DNA of 64,000 bases, taken from positions 124,001 to 188,000 of the forward strand of contig CAWCUF010000006.1 of NCBI GenBank assembly GCA_963798745.1. Reading direction: 5' to 3'. The stretch is from Prado023 sp963798745. Its GTDB lineage: Bacteria; Actinomycetota; Actinomycetes; S36-B12; CAIYMF01. This document shows, in pieces, positions 23,401-31,672 of the stretch (position 1 is its first letter; every line of letters starts with the position of its first letter). Position numbers and translations under genes: made by a program. The notes beneath the pieces were generated by a model. The model saw only the letters and a program-made list of their open reading frames with translations, was not told the origin of the DNA and did no database searches.

Positions 23401-25353
23401 GCCCAGCCGGGTGAGCAGCGCGCGCATGCCGGAGTTGTCCAGTTGGAAGACCCCGAGGGTGTCGCCCCGGGCGAGCAACTCGTAGGTGGGCACGTCATCC
23501 AGGGCGAGGTCCTCGAGCACGACCTGCTCACGCCGGTTGGCCTCGATATGGCGTAGCGCGTCGTCGAGGATCGTCAGGTTGCGCAGGCCCAGGAAGTCCA
23601 TCTTGAGCAGGCCGAGCTTCTCACACGCGCCCATGTCGAACTGGGTGATGATCGCGCCGTCCAGCTCACGGCGCATGATCGGGATGACGTCGAGCAGCGG
23701 CTCGGCGGAGAGGATCACCCCGGCGGCGTGCACGCCCCACTGCCGGCGCAGGCCCTCGAGACCGCGGGCGGTGTCGACCACCTCGTGCAGGTCGGACTCG
23801 GCGTCGTACAGCGCCCGGAAGTCGCCGGCCTCCTTGTAGCGGGGGTGGTCCTTGTCGAAGATCCCGGCCAGCGGGATGTCCTTGCCCATCACGGCCGGCG
23901 GCATGGCCTTTGTCAGCCGCTCCCCCACGGCGAACGGGTGCCCGAGCACCCGGGCGGAGTCCTTGAGCGCGGCCTTGGCCTTGATCGTGGAGTACGTGAC
24001 GATCTGGGCCACGCGCTCCTCGCCGTAGCGCGCCGTGGCGTAGCGGATCATCTCCGCACGCCGACGCTCGTCGAAGTCCATGTCGATGTCGGGCATGGAG
24101 ATGCGCTCGGGGTTCAGGAACCGCTCGAACAGCAGACCGTGGGCCATCGGGTCCAACTCGGTGATGCCCAGCGCGTAGGCGATCAGCGCGCCGGCCGCCG
24201 ACCCGCGCCCCGGCCCGACCCGGATGCCCACCTCCTTGGCGTGGGCCACCAGGTCGGCGGTGACCAGGAAGTAGCCCGGGAAGCCCATCTGGTTGATCAC
24301 CCCGAGCTCGTAGGCGGCCTGCTCGCGACGGTCGGCCGGCACGCCGTCGGGGAACCGACGCTCCAGCCCGCGCTCGACCTCCTTGACCAGGAACGACTCC
24401 TCGGTCTCGCCCGCGGGCACCGGGAACCGGGGCATCAGGTCCCGGCCCTCGGTGAAGGACACGTCGCAGCGCTCGGCGACCAGCAGGGTGTTGTCGCACG
24501 CTTCGGGGTATTGCGCCCACAGCGCACGCATCTCGTGCTGCGGCTTGAGGTAGAAGTCACGCGCGTCGAACTTGAAACGGTTCGGGTCGGCCATGGTCTT
24601 GCCGGTCTGCACGCACAGCAGGACCTCGTGGGACTCGGCGTCCGCCGCATGGGTGTAGTGCAGGTCGTTGCTGGCCAGCAGGGGCAGCCGGAGGTCCTTG
24701 GCCAGGCGCAGCAGGTCGGGCATCGTGCGGCGCTCGATCTCGATGCCGTGATCCATGACCTCGCAGAAGAAGTTGCCCTCGCCAAGGATGTCGCGGTAGT
24801 CGGCCGCGGCCTGTCGCGCCTTGTCGTATCGGCCCACCTGCAGCCAGCGGTTCACCTCCCCCGACGGGCAGCCGGTGGTGGCGATGATCCCCTTGCCGTG
24901 CTTCTCGAGCAGGTCGCGGTCGAACCTGGGGTACTTGCGGTACTGGCCCTCGAGGCTGGCCAGCGACGAGATCCGGAACAGGTTGTGCAGGCCCTCGTTG
25001 TTCTCGGCCAACAGGGTCATGTGGGTGTAGTTGACCTTGCCCTTGACCGTCCCCTCGTCGCCGACGTCCTGGCCGACAGCGGCGCCGAACGAGAACGGGG
25101 CCCGGTCGAAGCGGGACCCGATCGGGACGTAGTAGCCCTCCATGCCGATGATCGGCTTGACCCCGGCGGCGGTGCCCGCCTTCCAGAACTCGAAGGCGCC
25201 GAACAAGTTTCCGTGGTCGGTGATCGCCAGGGCCTTCATCTCCAGGCGTGCGGCCTCGGCGATCAGCTCGTTGACCCGCGCGGCGCCGTCGAGCATCGAG
25301 TACTCGGTGTGGGCGTGCAGGTGAACGAAGTCCTCGCTCGGGGCTTTCGACAC
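20410..25353 (-). CDS. dnaE: DNA polymerase III alpha subunit with in-frame intein
   Basis: The replicative DnaE1 polymerase, 1647 residues as translated and 1185 after removal of a 462-residue intein, matching the family length. The N-terminal PHP domain begins FVHLHAHTEYSMLDGA. Catalytic aspartates are in PDIDMDF near residue 421, and the C-terminal part has the OB fold. The host protein is cut after GESHGL and resumes at CIYQEQVMAIAQ, a highly conserved polymerase site, so splicing is needed for activity. The GTG start at 25353 has GGAGG upstream. The far longer open frame beyond it is not coding. It is divergent from fhs. Confidence 0.97.
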   Translation of the reverse strand: MSKAPSEDFVHLHAHTEYSMLDGAARVNELIAEAARLEMKALAITDHGNLFGAFEFWKAGTAAGVKPIIGMEGYYVPIGSRFDRAPFSFGAAVGQDVGDEGTVKGKVNYTHMTLLAENNEGLHNLFRISSLASLEGQYRKYPRFDRDLLEKHGKGIIATTGCPSGEVNRWLQVGRYDKARQAAADYRDILGEGNFFCEVMDHGIEIERRTMPDLLRLAKDLRLPLLASNDLHYTHAADAESHEVLLCVQTGKTMADPNRFKFDARDFYLKPQHEMRALWAQYPEACDNTLLVAERCDVSFTEGRDLMPRFPVPAGETEESFLVKEVERGLERRFPDGVPADRREQAAYELGVINQMGFPGYFLVTADLVAHAKEVGIRVGPGRGSAAGALIAYALGITELDPMAHGLLFERFLNPERISMPDIDMDFDERRRAEMIRYATARYGEERVAQIVTYSTIKAKAALKDSARVLGHPFAVGERLTKAMPPAVMGKDIPLAGIFDKDHPRYKEAGDFRALYDAESDLHEVVDTARGLEGLRRQWGVHAAGVILSAEPLLDVIPIMRRELDGAIITQFDMGACEKLGLLKMDFLGLRNLTILDDALRHIEANRREQVVLEDLALDDVPTYELLARGDTLGVFQLDNSGMRALLTRLGPTNFEDISAVLALYRPGPMGANAHNDFADRKNGRQKVAPIHPELEAALEPILGESHGLCVTGETSIWDADRGSRVRIDSIEGRVRDGQFQTFAVGARGEVVPAQVTHWVNTGAKAVRRVTTASGHEIRLSEDHPVLTPSGWRKAGELLVGVDRLAVPKSAHHPISPPSSMTADEARILGYLVGDGYLTLYQNSLISGSEEVLADAAERIRRTFPDCYPVLRERIKEVRGDGRTTWADRLDLMASPAGFGRGRGTKGGRYDRLSLNVWLRSLGYANRTTAASKFVPDAVFEGSAEVIREFLAGLWDTDGHVGPEFALLTTISADLASGVQALLGRLGILARVRQDAPYPTLRGTAQPHRVYVYGERFWSEIVPLLTSPAKRAVVKAVTAQARTSDGINGQLMLERMSSVIAADPAIHARTAARLRNGGRLGVSAVLNYLAQGQPLPTSTYRPPLGSDGSYLPRGTRVQAYLDQYGQDEDWFYANQHWSPVVAITDDGVEQMYDITVDEHHNFLANGLVAHNCIYQEQVMAIAQQLAGYSLGSADLLRRAMGKKKKEILDKEYIPFAAGMRANGYSDPAIEALWGVLVPFSDYAFNKAHTAGYGLVSYWTAYLKANYPAEYMSGLLTSIADDKDKSAIYLNECRRMGIKVLPPDVNESQSDFAPVGTDIRFGLSAIRNVGVNVVESIIRTRTAKGRFADFSDFIAKVEIGVCNKRLVESLIKAGAFDSFGDTRKGLLAIHEQTIDAALDTKRAEAVGQFDLFAAMLGEDTAVQAAPGSRLVPPPTEWDKKTLLAYEREMLGLYVSDHPLFGLEHVLANLAEMPIAALAADERTDGQMVSVAGLITSVQRKVTKAKGEPWAIVNLEDLAGSVEVMCFPTLYATAGVLLAEDVVVVVRGRLDKGEDTPKLRAVDISVPSITDAGASGPVAIQLDINRCTPPVVARLREVLGNHPGTVAVHIHLRNGATTTVMSIDDRLRVTPSPSMYGDLKAMLGPNCLG
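21841..23226 (-). other. DnaE intein with LAGLIDADG homing endonuclease
   Basis: This in-frame insert encodes 462 residues. It begins with Cys (CVTGETSIWDA), has the block B motif SEDHPVLT, and ends with the block F/G sequence EHHNFLANGLVAHN. The C-extein then begins with Cys, so both splice nucleophiles are present. Two dodecapeptide motifs of a LAGLIDADG endonuclease, ILGYLVGDGYL (intein residue about 120) and FLAGLWDTDGHV (about 240), keep their acidic residues. The element looks competent for splicing and for homing. The insertion site differs from that of the cyanobacterial split DnaE intein, whose FNK site is uninterrupted here. Confidence 0.95.
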
Positions 25354-25498
25354 GACTGGTCCTCCAGGGCTTGCCACGGTCCATCGATGCGCCGTGACCT
25401 GACGGGGAAGGTGGACTCGGCAGGCGTCGATCGTACCGCCGGAGGCTGACAGGCCGACCGCGCGACATCCCCGGGGCGGGCTGCCAGCATGGGCGACT

Positions 25499-27160
25499 GT
25501 GCCCCACCTGCGCCCGATGACCGAGGTCGCCGCCGAGCTCGGGATCGCCCCCGAGCACGTGATCGGCTGGGGTCCGGACCGGGCGAAGGTCGATCTGGGC
25601 GCACTCTCCGATCGCCCACCGACCGGGCGGTTGATCCTGGTCTCGGCGATCACCCCGACCCCGTCCGGGGAGGGCAAGACCACCATGGCGATCGCCCTGG
25701 CGATGGGCATGCGGGCTCGGGGCCGACATGCCGTGCTGGCCCTGCGGGAGCCCTCGCTGGGGCCGGTGTTCGGGATGAAGGGTGGCGGGACCGGCGGTGG
25801 GGCGGCCACCCTGGAGCCGGCCGAGGCGATCAACCTGCACTTCACCGGCGACCTGCACGCGATCACCTCCGCGCACAACCTGCTCTCAGCCCTGGTCGAC
25901 AACAGCCTGCAGTTCGGCACGCCCGGCCCGATCGACCCGCGCCGGGTCACCTGGCCGCGGGCGGTGGACATGAACGACCGGTTCCTGCGGCATGTGGTGA
26001 TCGGCCTGGGCGGTCCCGCGGACGGGATCCCGCGTGAGACAGGATTCCAGATCACCGCCTCCAGCGAGGTGATGGCCGCACTGTGCCTGGCCAGTGACCT
26101 GGCCGACCTGCAGGAGCGGCTGGCCCGGATCGTCGTCGGCTGGACCGCAGCCGACGAGCCGGTGACAGCCGGCGACATCGGCGCCGCGCCCGCGATGACG
26201 GTGCTGCTGCGCGATGCGCTCATGCCCAACCTCGCCCAGACCGCCGAGGGCGGCCCGGCCCTGGTGCACGGCGGGCCGTTCGCCAACATCGCGCACGGGA
26301 CCAACTCCATGATCGCCACCCGGCTCGCGCTGGCCACCGGAGCCGACGTCATCACCGAGGGCGGCTTCGGCTTCGACCTCGGCGGGCAGAAGTTCCTGGA
26401 CATCGCGTGTCGCTCGGCCGGGATCTGGCCGCGCGCGGTGGTGCTCGTCGCGACCCTGCGCGCGCTGAAGCTGCATGGCGGTGCCAGCCTGGCGCAGGTG
26501 GATCGGCCGAACCGGGACGCGCTGGTCGCCGGGCTGCCCCAGCTGGAGCGGCACCTGTTCAGCGTCGGTGCCTACGGCCTGCCGCCCGTGGTGGCGCTCA
26601 ACAGGTTCCCCGGTGATCGCGACGACGAGGTGGCGCTGCTGGCGGCCTGGTGCGCCGGGCACGGGGTGCCGATGGCGCAGTGCAGCGGGTTCGCCGACGG
26701 GGGCGCGGGGGCGGTGGAACTGGCCGAGGTGGTCGGTCGGATCGTGGACGGCACCGATGCGAACCCACCACAGCCGTGGCACCCGTACGCCGCCGACGAT
26801 TCCTACGTGGACAAGATCACCGCGATCGCCCGGCTCGTGTACGGCGCCGAGGGGATCGAGGTCGCTGCGGGCGCGGCCCGGGAGCTGGCCCGGATCACCG
26901 CCGCGGTCGGCACCGGCCTGCCGGTCTGCATCGCCAAGACCCACCTGTCGCTGTCTGATGACCCCAAGCGCCGCGGCGTGCCGCACGGGTTCACGATCAA
27001 CGTCCGCGAGGCGCGCCTGGCCGCCGGAGCGGGCTTCGTGGTGGCCAGCACCGGATCGATCGTGACGATGCCGGGCCTGCCGCACCAGCCGGCCGCCCTG
27101 CGCGTGCATGTGCGCCCGGACGGGTCGATCACCGGCCTGATGGCCGGCGACCGCGACTGA
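25499..27160 (+). CDS. fhs: Formate-tetrahydrofolate ligase
   Basis: This enzyme makes 10-formyl-THF from formate, THF and ATP, feeding one-carbon metabolism and purine synthesis. It has 553 residues, the usual length. The nucleotide-binding loop TPTPSGEGKTT (about 57-67), FANIAHGTNSM and EGGFGFDLGGQKF are diagnostic. GTG 25499 is the likely start; ATG 25517 (MTEVAAELG) is possible. The gene is divergent from dnaE with a 145-nt shared gap. A weak CAGCAT hexamer lies 8 nt upstream. Confidence 0.96.
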   Translation: MPHLRPMTEVAAELGIAPEHVIGWGPDRAKVDLGALSDRPPTGRLILVSAITPTPSGEGKTTMAIALAMGMRARGRHAVLALREPSLGPVFGMKGGGTGGGAATLEPAEAINLHFTGDLHAITSAHNLLSALVDNSLQFGTPGPIDPRRVTWPRAVDMNDRFLRHVVIGLGGPADGIPRETGFQITASSEVMAALCLASDLADLQERLARIVVGWTAADEPVTAGDIGAAPAMTVLLRDALMPNLAQTAEGGPALVHGGPFANIAHGTNSMIATRLALATGADVITEGGFGFDLGGQKFLDIACRSAGIWPRAVVLVATLRALKLHGGASLAQVDRPNRDALVAGLPQLERHLFSVGAYGLPPVVALNRFPGDRDDEVALLAAWCAGHGVPMAQCSGFADGGAGAVELAEVVGRIVDGTDANPPQPWHPYAADDSYVDKITAIARLVYGAEGIEVAAGAARELARITAAVGTGLPVCIAKTHLSLSDDPKRRGVPHGFTINVREARLAAGAGFVVASTGSIVTMPGLPHQPAALRVHVRPDGSITGLMAGDRD

Positions 27161-27236
27161 GCCTCCGCTGAGCTGGGATCGGGCTGGGGCTGTCCGGGGG
27201 TCTCGAAGAGGACCTTGAGCGGGGGGCGGCCGAGAG

Positions 27237-27623
27237 TCACGCGACGACGACGTCCGCAGCGGGTGCGTCTCGAAGGCGGGGATCGGTGGTGATCAACGGG
27301 AGGTCGAGCGAGACGGCCAGCTGGACGTACAAGTCGTCGGCCAGCCGCAGCTGATGACGTCTGGCCCAGCAGTCAATGAGCAGATCGCTGACACCGTGCC
27401 GCTGGATCGGCGCACCGGCGAGCGCTCGCAGCCTCGACTCGACATCGCGGGCCTCGAGGTCGCCCGCGCGGTGCAGTCGGCCCAGAGCGGAGAGAACCTC
27501 GGCGTCGAGATGGGCCGGTGCATGCAGTGCGTGACCCGCGAGCCGCTTGCCCACCGCGCCACCCAGTTCGTTGTCCAGCAGGAGGTCCACGATCGCCGAG
27601 GCGTCGATGACCACCTCAGCCAT
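27237..27623 (-). CDS. vapC: PIN-domain VapC-type toxin, apparently orphan
   Basis: A 128-residue PIN-domain ribonuclease. The four acidic residues are visible: Asp in VVIDASAIVD (about 6), Glu in DAEVLSALG (about 42), and Asp in ADDLYVQLA and ITTDPRL near the C-terminus. It should cut RNA if released from an antitoxin. No intact vapB precedes it; only the tail of one seems to remain, overlapping the toxin start. The aldo-keto reductase gene ends 62 nt upstream. Either a distant antitoxin controls it or it is silent. Confidence 0.85.
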   Translation of the reverse strand: MAEVVIDASAIVDLLLDNELGGAVGKRLAGHALHAPAHLDAEVLSALGRLHRAGDLEARDVESRLRALAGAPIQRHGVSDLLIDCWARRHQLRLADDLYVQLAVSLDLPLITTDPRLRDAPAADVVVA

Positions 27624-27660
27624 GGCGCGTGGGAGCCTCGTCGCGGGCGGCGTCCACACA
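27616..27660 (-). pseudogene. Remnant of a VapB antitoxin C-terminus
   Basis: In one minus-strand frame just ahead of vapC the sequence reads VDAARDEAPTRHG and then a stop within ATGGCTGA, so the stop overlaps the vapC ATG. Such an acidic/arginine-rich tail overlapping the toxin start is what a VapB antitoxin end would look like. Upstream in the same frame the aldo-keto reductase stop codon intervenes, so the DNA-binding part is gone. The identification rests on a short stretch. Confidence 0.4.
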
Positions 27661-27684
27661 GAGGCGAGGAGGCCATGCGGACGG

Positions 27685-28569
27685 TTAGTTCCCGGCCCCC
27701 TGGCCGATCGCGGACAGCTCGGCGAACGTGGCGTCGTCGAGCACGACCTGGGCGGCCGCGCAGTTCTGCTCCAGGTGCTCGATCGAGGACGTGCCCGGGA
27801 TCGGCACGATCACCGGCGAGCGGCGCAGCAGCCAGGCCAGCGAGAGCTGGGCGGCCGGGATGCCCGTGCGCGCCACGATCTCGGTGAGCGGACCGTCCGG
27901 GCGGGCCAGCGGACCGGCTGCAACCGGGAACCACGGGATGAACCCGATGCCCGCCTCCTCGCAGGCACCCAGCACGCCCTCCGAGCTGCGGTCCCCGAGG
28001 TTGTAGAGGTTCTGCACGGTGCTCACGTCGATGAGCTCGGTGGCGGCCTCGAGTTCCTGGACCGAGACCTGGGACAACCCCAGGTGGCGGATCTTGCCCT
28101 GGTCCTGGAGGTCCTTGAGTGCTCCGAGCTGATCCTCGAGCGGGACGTTCGCGTCGATCCGGTGCAACTGGTAGAGGTCGATGCACTCCACGCCCAGGCG
28201 GCGCAGCGACATCTCCACGCACTGGCGCAGGTAGTAGGGGCTGCCCACCGGTGCCCACTTGTCCGGGCCGGAGCGGGTCAGCCCACCCTTGGTGGCGATC
28301 ACCAGGTCGTCGTAGGGATGCAGGGCCTCGCGGATCAGATCCTCGGAGACGAACGGGCCGTACGAGTCGGCGGTGTCGATGAAGTCCACGCCGAGTTCGA
28401 CGGCTCGGCGCAGCAGTGCGATGGCGGCATCCGGGTCGGCCGGGTGGCCCCAGATTCCGGGCCCGGTGATGCGCATGGCGCCGTAGCCGAGGCGACGCAC
28501 GGGAAGGTCGCCGCCGATCTCGAAGACGCCGGCGGACTGGACGGGCGGGATGCTGTTGTCGATGCTCAT
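27685..28569 (-). CDS. Aldo/keto reductase
   Basis: A 294-residue NADPH-dependent aldo-keto reductase barrel. The catalytic tetrad is visible: Asp and Tyr in DFIDTADSYGP (about 59-67), Lys in VIATKGG (about 94) and His in LYQLHRID (about 135). The C-terminal cofactor site reads PIPGTSSIEHLEQN. The substrate cannot be inferred. The start is ATG 28569; the open frame upstream lacks family similarity. It is separated by 77 nt from the pseudouridine synthase gene on the same strand. Confidence 0.93.
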   Translation of the reverse strand: MSIDNSIPPVQSAGVFEIGGDLPVRRLGYGAMRITGPGIWGHPADPDAAIALLRRAVELGVDFIDTADSYGPFVSEDLIREALHPYDDLVIATKGGLTRSGPDKWAPVGSPYYLRQCVEMSLRRLGVECIDLYQLHRIDANVPLEDQLGALKDLQDQGKIRHLGLSQVSVQELEAATELIDVSTVQNLYNLGDRSSEGVLGACEEAGIGFIPWFPVAAGPLARPDGPLTEIVARTGIPAAQLSLAWLLRRSPVIVPIPGTSSIEHLEQNCAAAQVVLDDATFAELSAIGQGAGN

Positions 28570-28646
28570 GGCACCACTGTGCCACTGACCGCTCGGACCG
28601 GGTACGGCACCCTGACGATGCCCGCGTCGGGGCGATTCGATGGACC

Positions 28647-29573
28647 TCAGTCCGGCGTCAGGACGTGCAGGGCGTGGGCCAGGTCGCCCGGGTAGGGCGA
28701 ACTGAACTCCACCCACTCATCGCTGCCCGGATGCACGATCCCCAGTCGGACGGCGTGCAGCCACTGTCGCTCCAGCCCGCAGCGCGCGGCCAGCGCCGGA
28801 TCGGCGCCGTACATCAGGTCGCCGACGCAGGGGTGCCGGATCGCGGCCATGTGCACCCGGATCTGGTGGGTCCGACCGGTCTCGAGGTGGACCTCGAGCA
28901 GGCTGGCGAAGCGCAGCGCCTCGAGCAGCTCGTAGTGGGTCACCGATGGCCGACCATCGGCGATCACGCCGAACTTCCAGTCGTGGTTGGGGTGCCGGCC
29001 GATCGGTGCGTCGATGGTGCCGCGGATCGGGTCGGGCAGGCCCTGCACGAGGGCGTGGTAGACCTTCTCCGGCGTGCGGTCGCGGAACTGCTGCTTCAGG
29101 TGGCTGTAGGCCGGCTCGCTCTTGGCCAGGACCATCACCCCGGAGGTCCCGACATCCAGGCGCTGGACGATTCCGCGCCGTTCCGGGGCTCCTGAGGTGG
29201 AGATCCGGTAGCCGCGCGCCCGCAGCACACCTGTGACGCTGGGGCCCTCGAACCCGTGACTGGGATGGGCGGCCACCCCGACCGGCTTGTCGACCACCAC
29301 GATGTCTGCGTCATCGTGGAGCACGACGAGTTCAGGGACGTCGACGGCCGGCTGGTCGGCGGGTTCGATGCGCTCGGGGATCAGCACCTCGACGAGCTGG
29401 CCGGCGTCGACCCGGGCGCTCTTGCCCTGGCTGCGCCCGTCCACCTGGACGTGACCGGCCTCGGCCAACTCGGCGGCCCGGGAGCGGGACAGCCCGAACA
29501 TCCGGGCCAGGGCGGAGTCCACCCGCTCACCGGCCAGGCCGTCGGGCACGTGGGCCAACCGCGGCTCAGCCAT
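28647..29573 (-). CDS. rluD: RluA-family 23S rRNA pseudouridine synthase
   Basis: A 308-residue pseudouridine synthase. An N-terminal S4 RNA-binding domain (LSRSRAAELAEAGHVQVDG, about 28-46) precedes the catalytic domain with the Asp motif RLDVGTSGVMVL near residue 140, and HQIRVHMA further on. By position next to lspA it corresponds to the RluD type that modifies helix 69 of 23S rRNA, although specificity is not proven. Its ATG overlaps the end of lspA by 8 nt, the usual actinobacterial pairing. Confidence 0.93.
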   Translation of the reverse strand: MAEPRLAHVPDGLAGERVDSALARMFGLSRSRAAELAEAGHVQVDGRSQGKSARVDAGQLVEVLIPERIEPADQPAVDVPELVVLHDDADIVVVDKPVGVAAHPSHGFEGPSVTGVLRARGYRISTSGAPERRGIVQRLDVGTSGVMVLAKSEPAYSHLKQQFRDRTPEKVYHALVQGLPDPIRGTIDAPIGRHPNHDWKFGVIADGRPSVTHYELLEALRFASLLEVHLETGRTHQIRVHMAAIRHPCVGDLMYGADPALAARCGLERQWLHAVRLGIVHPGSDEWVEFSSPYPGDLAHALHVLTPD

Positions 29574-30120
29574 CGGTGCTCCGCTTCCCCAGCTCGTTGT
29601 CCGAATCGGTCTCGTGGGTCGAGTCGGGATCGTCGCCGGCCGCCGGCCGGCTCGGCTCACCCATCTCGACCCCCCTGATGCTGAGCAGCACAGCCAGGAC
29701 GGCCGATCCGACCAACGCCATGTCGGCCACGTTGAACACCGGCCAGTTCGGAAGCTCCAGGAAGTCCACCACGTGCCCACGCAGGGGGGCCGGTGAGCGC
29801 AACACCCTGTCTAACAGGTTGCCCAGGGCTCCGCCGAGAATGCCCCCGAGGACCACGGCCCACCAGGTGCTGGTCAGGTTGCGTGAGGTCCGCACGATCA
29901 CCACCGCCACAATGATCGCGATCGCGCTGATCAGGATCGTGTAGTTGCCCGCCAGGGAGAAGGCGGCTCCCGGATTGCGGACGAACGTCAACTGGAGCCA
30001 CTGGCCGAGAAGTTCGACGGAGGGCTCACCCTCGAGCCTGGCCACGGCCAGAGCCTTGCTCGCCTGGTCGATCACGACCACAGCGGCGGCCACGCCGAGG
30101 GTCAGGGGCAGCCGGCTCAC
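29566..30120 (-). CDS. lspA: Lipoprotein signal peptidase
   Basis: Signal peptidase II, an inner-membrane aspartic protease that removes signal peptides from prolipoproteins. It has 184 residues with four membrane helices. Conserved motifs are VIDQASK near residue 16, NPGAAFSLAG, and the catalytic aspartates in GNLLDRV and FNVADMAL. A hydrophilic C-terminal tail of about 35 residues is unremarkable. The start is GTG 30120, which removes a basic leader read from the preceding gene. It lies between the DksA-like gene and rluD. Confidence 0.95.
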   Translation of the reverse strand: MSRLPLTLGVAAAVVVIDQASKALAVARLEGEPSVELLGQWLQLTFVRNPGAAFSLAGNYTILISAIAIIVAVVIVRTSRNLTSTWWAVVLGGILGGALGNLLDRVLRSPAPLRGHVVDFLELPNWPVFNVADMALVGSAVLAVLLSIRGVEMGEPSRPAAGDDPDSTHETDSDNELGKRSTDG

Positions 30121-30121
30121 C

Positions 30122-30908
30122 TCAGCGGCGCTCCTCGGACTGCTTGCACGAGATGCACAGGGTGGCGCGCGGGAACGCTCGCAGACGAGCCGCGGGGATG
30201 GCCTTCCCGCAGGACTCGCAGGCGCCGTACGTGCCGGCATCCAGGCGCGCGACTGCGTGCTCCGACTGCTCCAGCAGCTCCACGGCGTTGGCGTTGACGC
30301 TCATCTCCTGCTCCCGCTCAAGAGTCTTCGAGCCGGCGTCGGCATGGTCGTCGCCGGATCGTTCGTGGGAGTCTGAGAGGAGTTCCTCCATGTCCGCCCG
30401 ACCCATGTGGAGCTCCTCGCGCAGCCGAACGATGTCGGCCTCGAGGGCCGCTCGGAAGCTGGCGAGCTCCTCGCCGCTCCACTCCGGCGCGGCGGGAGGA
30501 GTCGGCTCCACTACGGGGGCAGCAGCCGTCGTCGCGGCTGGGGTGGCCGCGGACCTCCGCGCCGGAGTCTTCCTCGCGTGCGCTGCCTCCTTCGTCGGAG
30601 GCTTCTTCGGGGGGGCCTTCTTCGCGGGGGCCTGCTTGGCCGGAGCCGCCTTCTTGGCCGGGGCCTCCTTGGCGGGGGCCTCCTTGTCCGGGGCCTGCTT
30701 CGCGGGGGCCTTCGTCGCCGGAGCCCCTCTTGGCCGGGGCCTGCTTCGCGGGAGCCTTCTGCGCGGGAGCCTTCGGCGAATCGACCGACGTCCGCGTCAT
30801 CTCCCGTGCAGGCTCAGCCACCGGTTCCGGAGCACCATGAACAGCTTCTCGGATTCCCGACACCGCTCGGCGCAGTCCCCCGACGACCCAGTCCCCTGCA
30901 CCCATCAT
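30122..30908 (-). CDS. DksA/TraR-family protein with KAP-rich region, frameshifted
   Basis: The C-terminal third is a DksA/TraR zinc-finger protein: a coiled coil followed by CESCG and LCISC, a four-cysteine zinc site. Before it, a long Lys/Ala/Pro-rich tract (KKAPPKKPPTK and similar) runs upstream, but the frame changes near 30725, and the N-terminal part (MMGAGDWVVGGLRRAV) continues in another frame from ATG 30908, which has an AGGAG ribosome site. Removing one G from the GGGG run (30724-30727) joins both parts into one 261-residue protein. The break is a sequencing error, a recent mutation or slippage. The family modulates RNA polymerase. Confidence 0.75.
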
Positions 30909-30967
30909 GGCTCCTGCCCGGCTACGCCTGCGCCACCCGGCGCGGATCAAGGGCGAGGATATCCCCC

Positions 30968-31270
30968 GTGAGCACCTTCCATGGCTCGATCCGCGTGCGC
31001 CCCGGTGCGCGGGTCGATACCGCCGGCGGTGCTGCGGGCGCCCGGGACCCCGCTGCGCCGCCTGTCCTGGAGGTTCGAGTGCGGGCCCGCCCAGTCCAGG
31101 GAGCTGCGACCGCGGCCGCCGAACGGGTGCTCGCTGCGGCGCTGGGGGTGCGCCCCCGACAGGTCCGGGTCGTGCGCGGGGCCACCACCCGCGACAAGCG
31201 CGTGGAAATCAGTGACCCACCGACCGACATCGCCCAGCGCTGGTCCGAGCTGCTCGGTCAGGAGCGCTGA
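30968..31270 (+). CDS. DUF167/YggU-family protein
   Basis: A 100-residue protein of the DUF167 (YggU) family, small cytoplasmic proteins of unknown function. Family marks are IRVRPGARVDTAGG at the N-terminus, VRARPVQGAATAAAERVLA in the middle and RVVRGATTRDKRVEI at the end. GTG 30968 is chosen as it begins just before the domain. The gene converges on the VOC gene with a 10-nt gap. Confidence 0.88.
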   Translation: MSTFHGSIRVRPGARVDTAGGAAGARDPAAPPVLEVRVRARPVQGAATAAAERVLAAALGVRPRQVRVVRGATTRDKRVEISDPPTDIAQRWSELLGQER

Positions 31271-31280
31271 GCAACTGCGT

Positions 31281-31613
31281 TCAGGCGCCGATGAGGACGA
31301 CCCGGTTGCCGTCGGGGTCGACCAGTTGGAGTATTCGTCGTCCGCCGCCAGGTTGCGGGCCACCGTGGCCGATACCGACCATGGTCAGCCGTATGCCGGC
31401 GGCGTCGAGGTCAGTCTCCTCGAGGACGACGGTGCTGTGCCCCGCACGGCCGTGCTCAGCCCACACCTGCACCCCGAAGGCGTCAGCCAGGTGCCACTCG
31501 AGCAGACCCGGCATCGGGCGCGCGTCGGGTGCCCCACCGAGCACGAGGGCGTACCAGGCTTCGGCGCGGTCGAGGTCGGTGACGGTGCAGTTCGCGAGGA
31601 TCCGGCGAATCAT
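31281..31613 (-). CDS. VOC-superfamily (glyoxalase-like) protein
   Basis: A 110-residue single vicinal-oxygen-chelate domain, with paired beta-alpha-beta modules: ILANCTVTDLDRAEAWYALV at the start and RRILQLVDPDGNRVVLIG at the end. Members include glyoxalases, dioxygenases and resistance proteins; the substrate is not predictable. An AGGGAAGGA ribosome site precedes the ATG. It is a single-gene unit. Confidence 0.88.
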   Translation of the reverse strand: MIRRILANCTVTDLDRAEAWYALVLGGAPDARPMPGLLEWHLADAFGVQVWAEHGRAGHSTVVLEETDLDAAGIRLTMVGIGHGGPQPGGGRRILQLVDPDGNRVVLIGA

Positions 31614-31672
31614 CGAAGGTCCTTCCCTCTGGTGTCATCCGCCGGCCCCTGAGACCAGGCGCCACCCTGGTG

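Noticed and set aside
25354..26403. N-terminal extension of the dnaE frame
   Set aside because: DnaE proteins start at the PHP domain; GTG 25353 has a ribosome site, and the extension lies antisense to fhs.
30512..30800. Possible CRISPR-like array in repeated GCC/AAG-rich DNA
   Set aside because: The repeats are short, irregular and in phase with codons for Lys-Ala-Pro, so they are coding repeats of the DksA-like protein.
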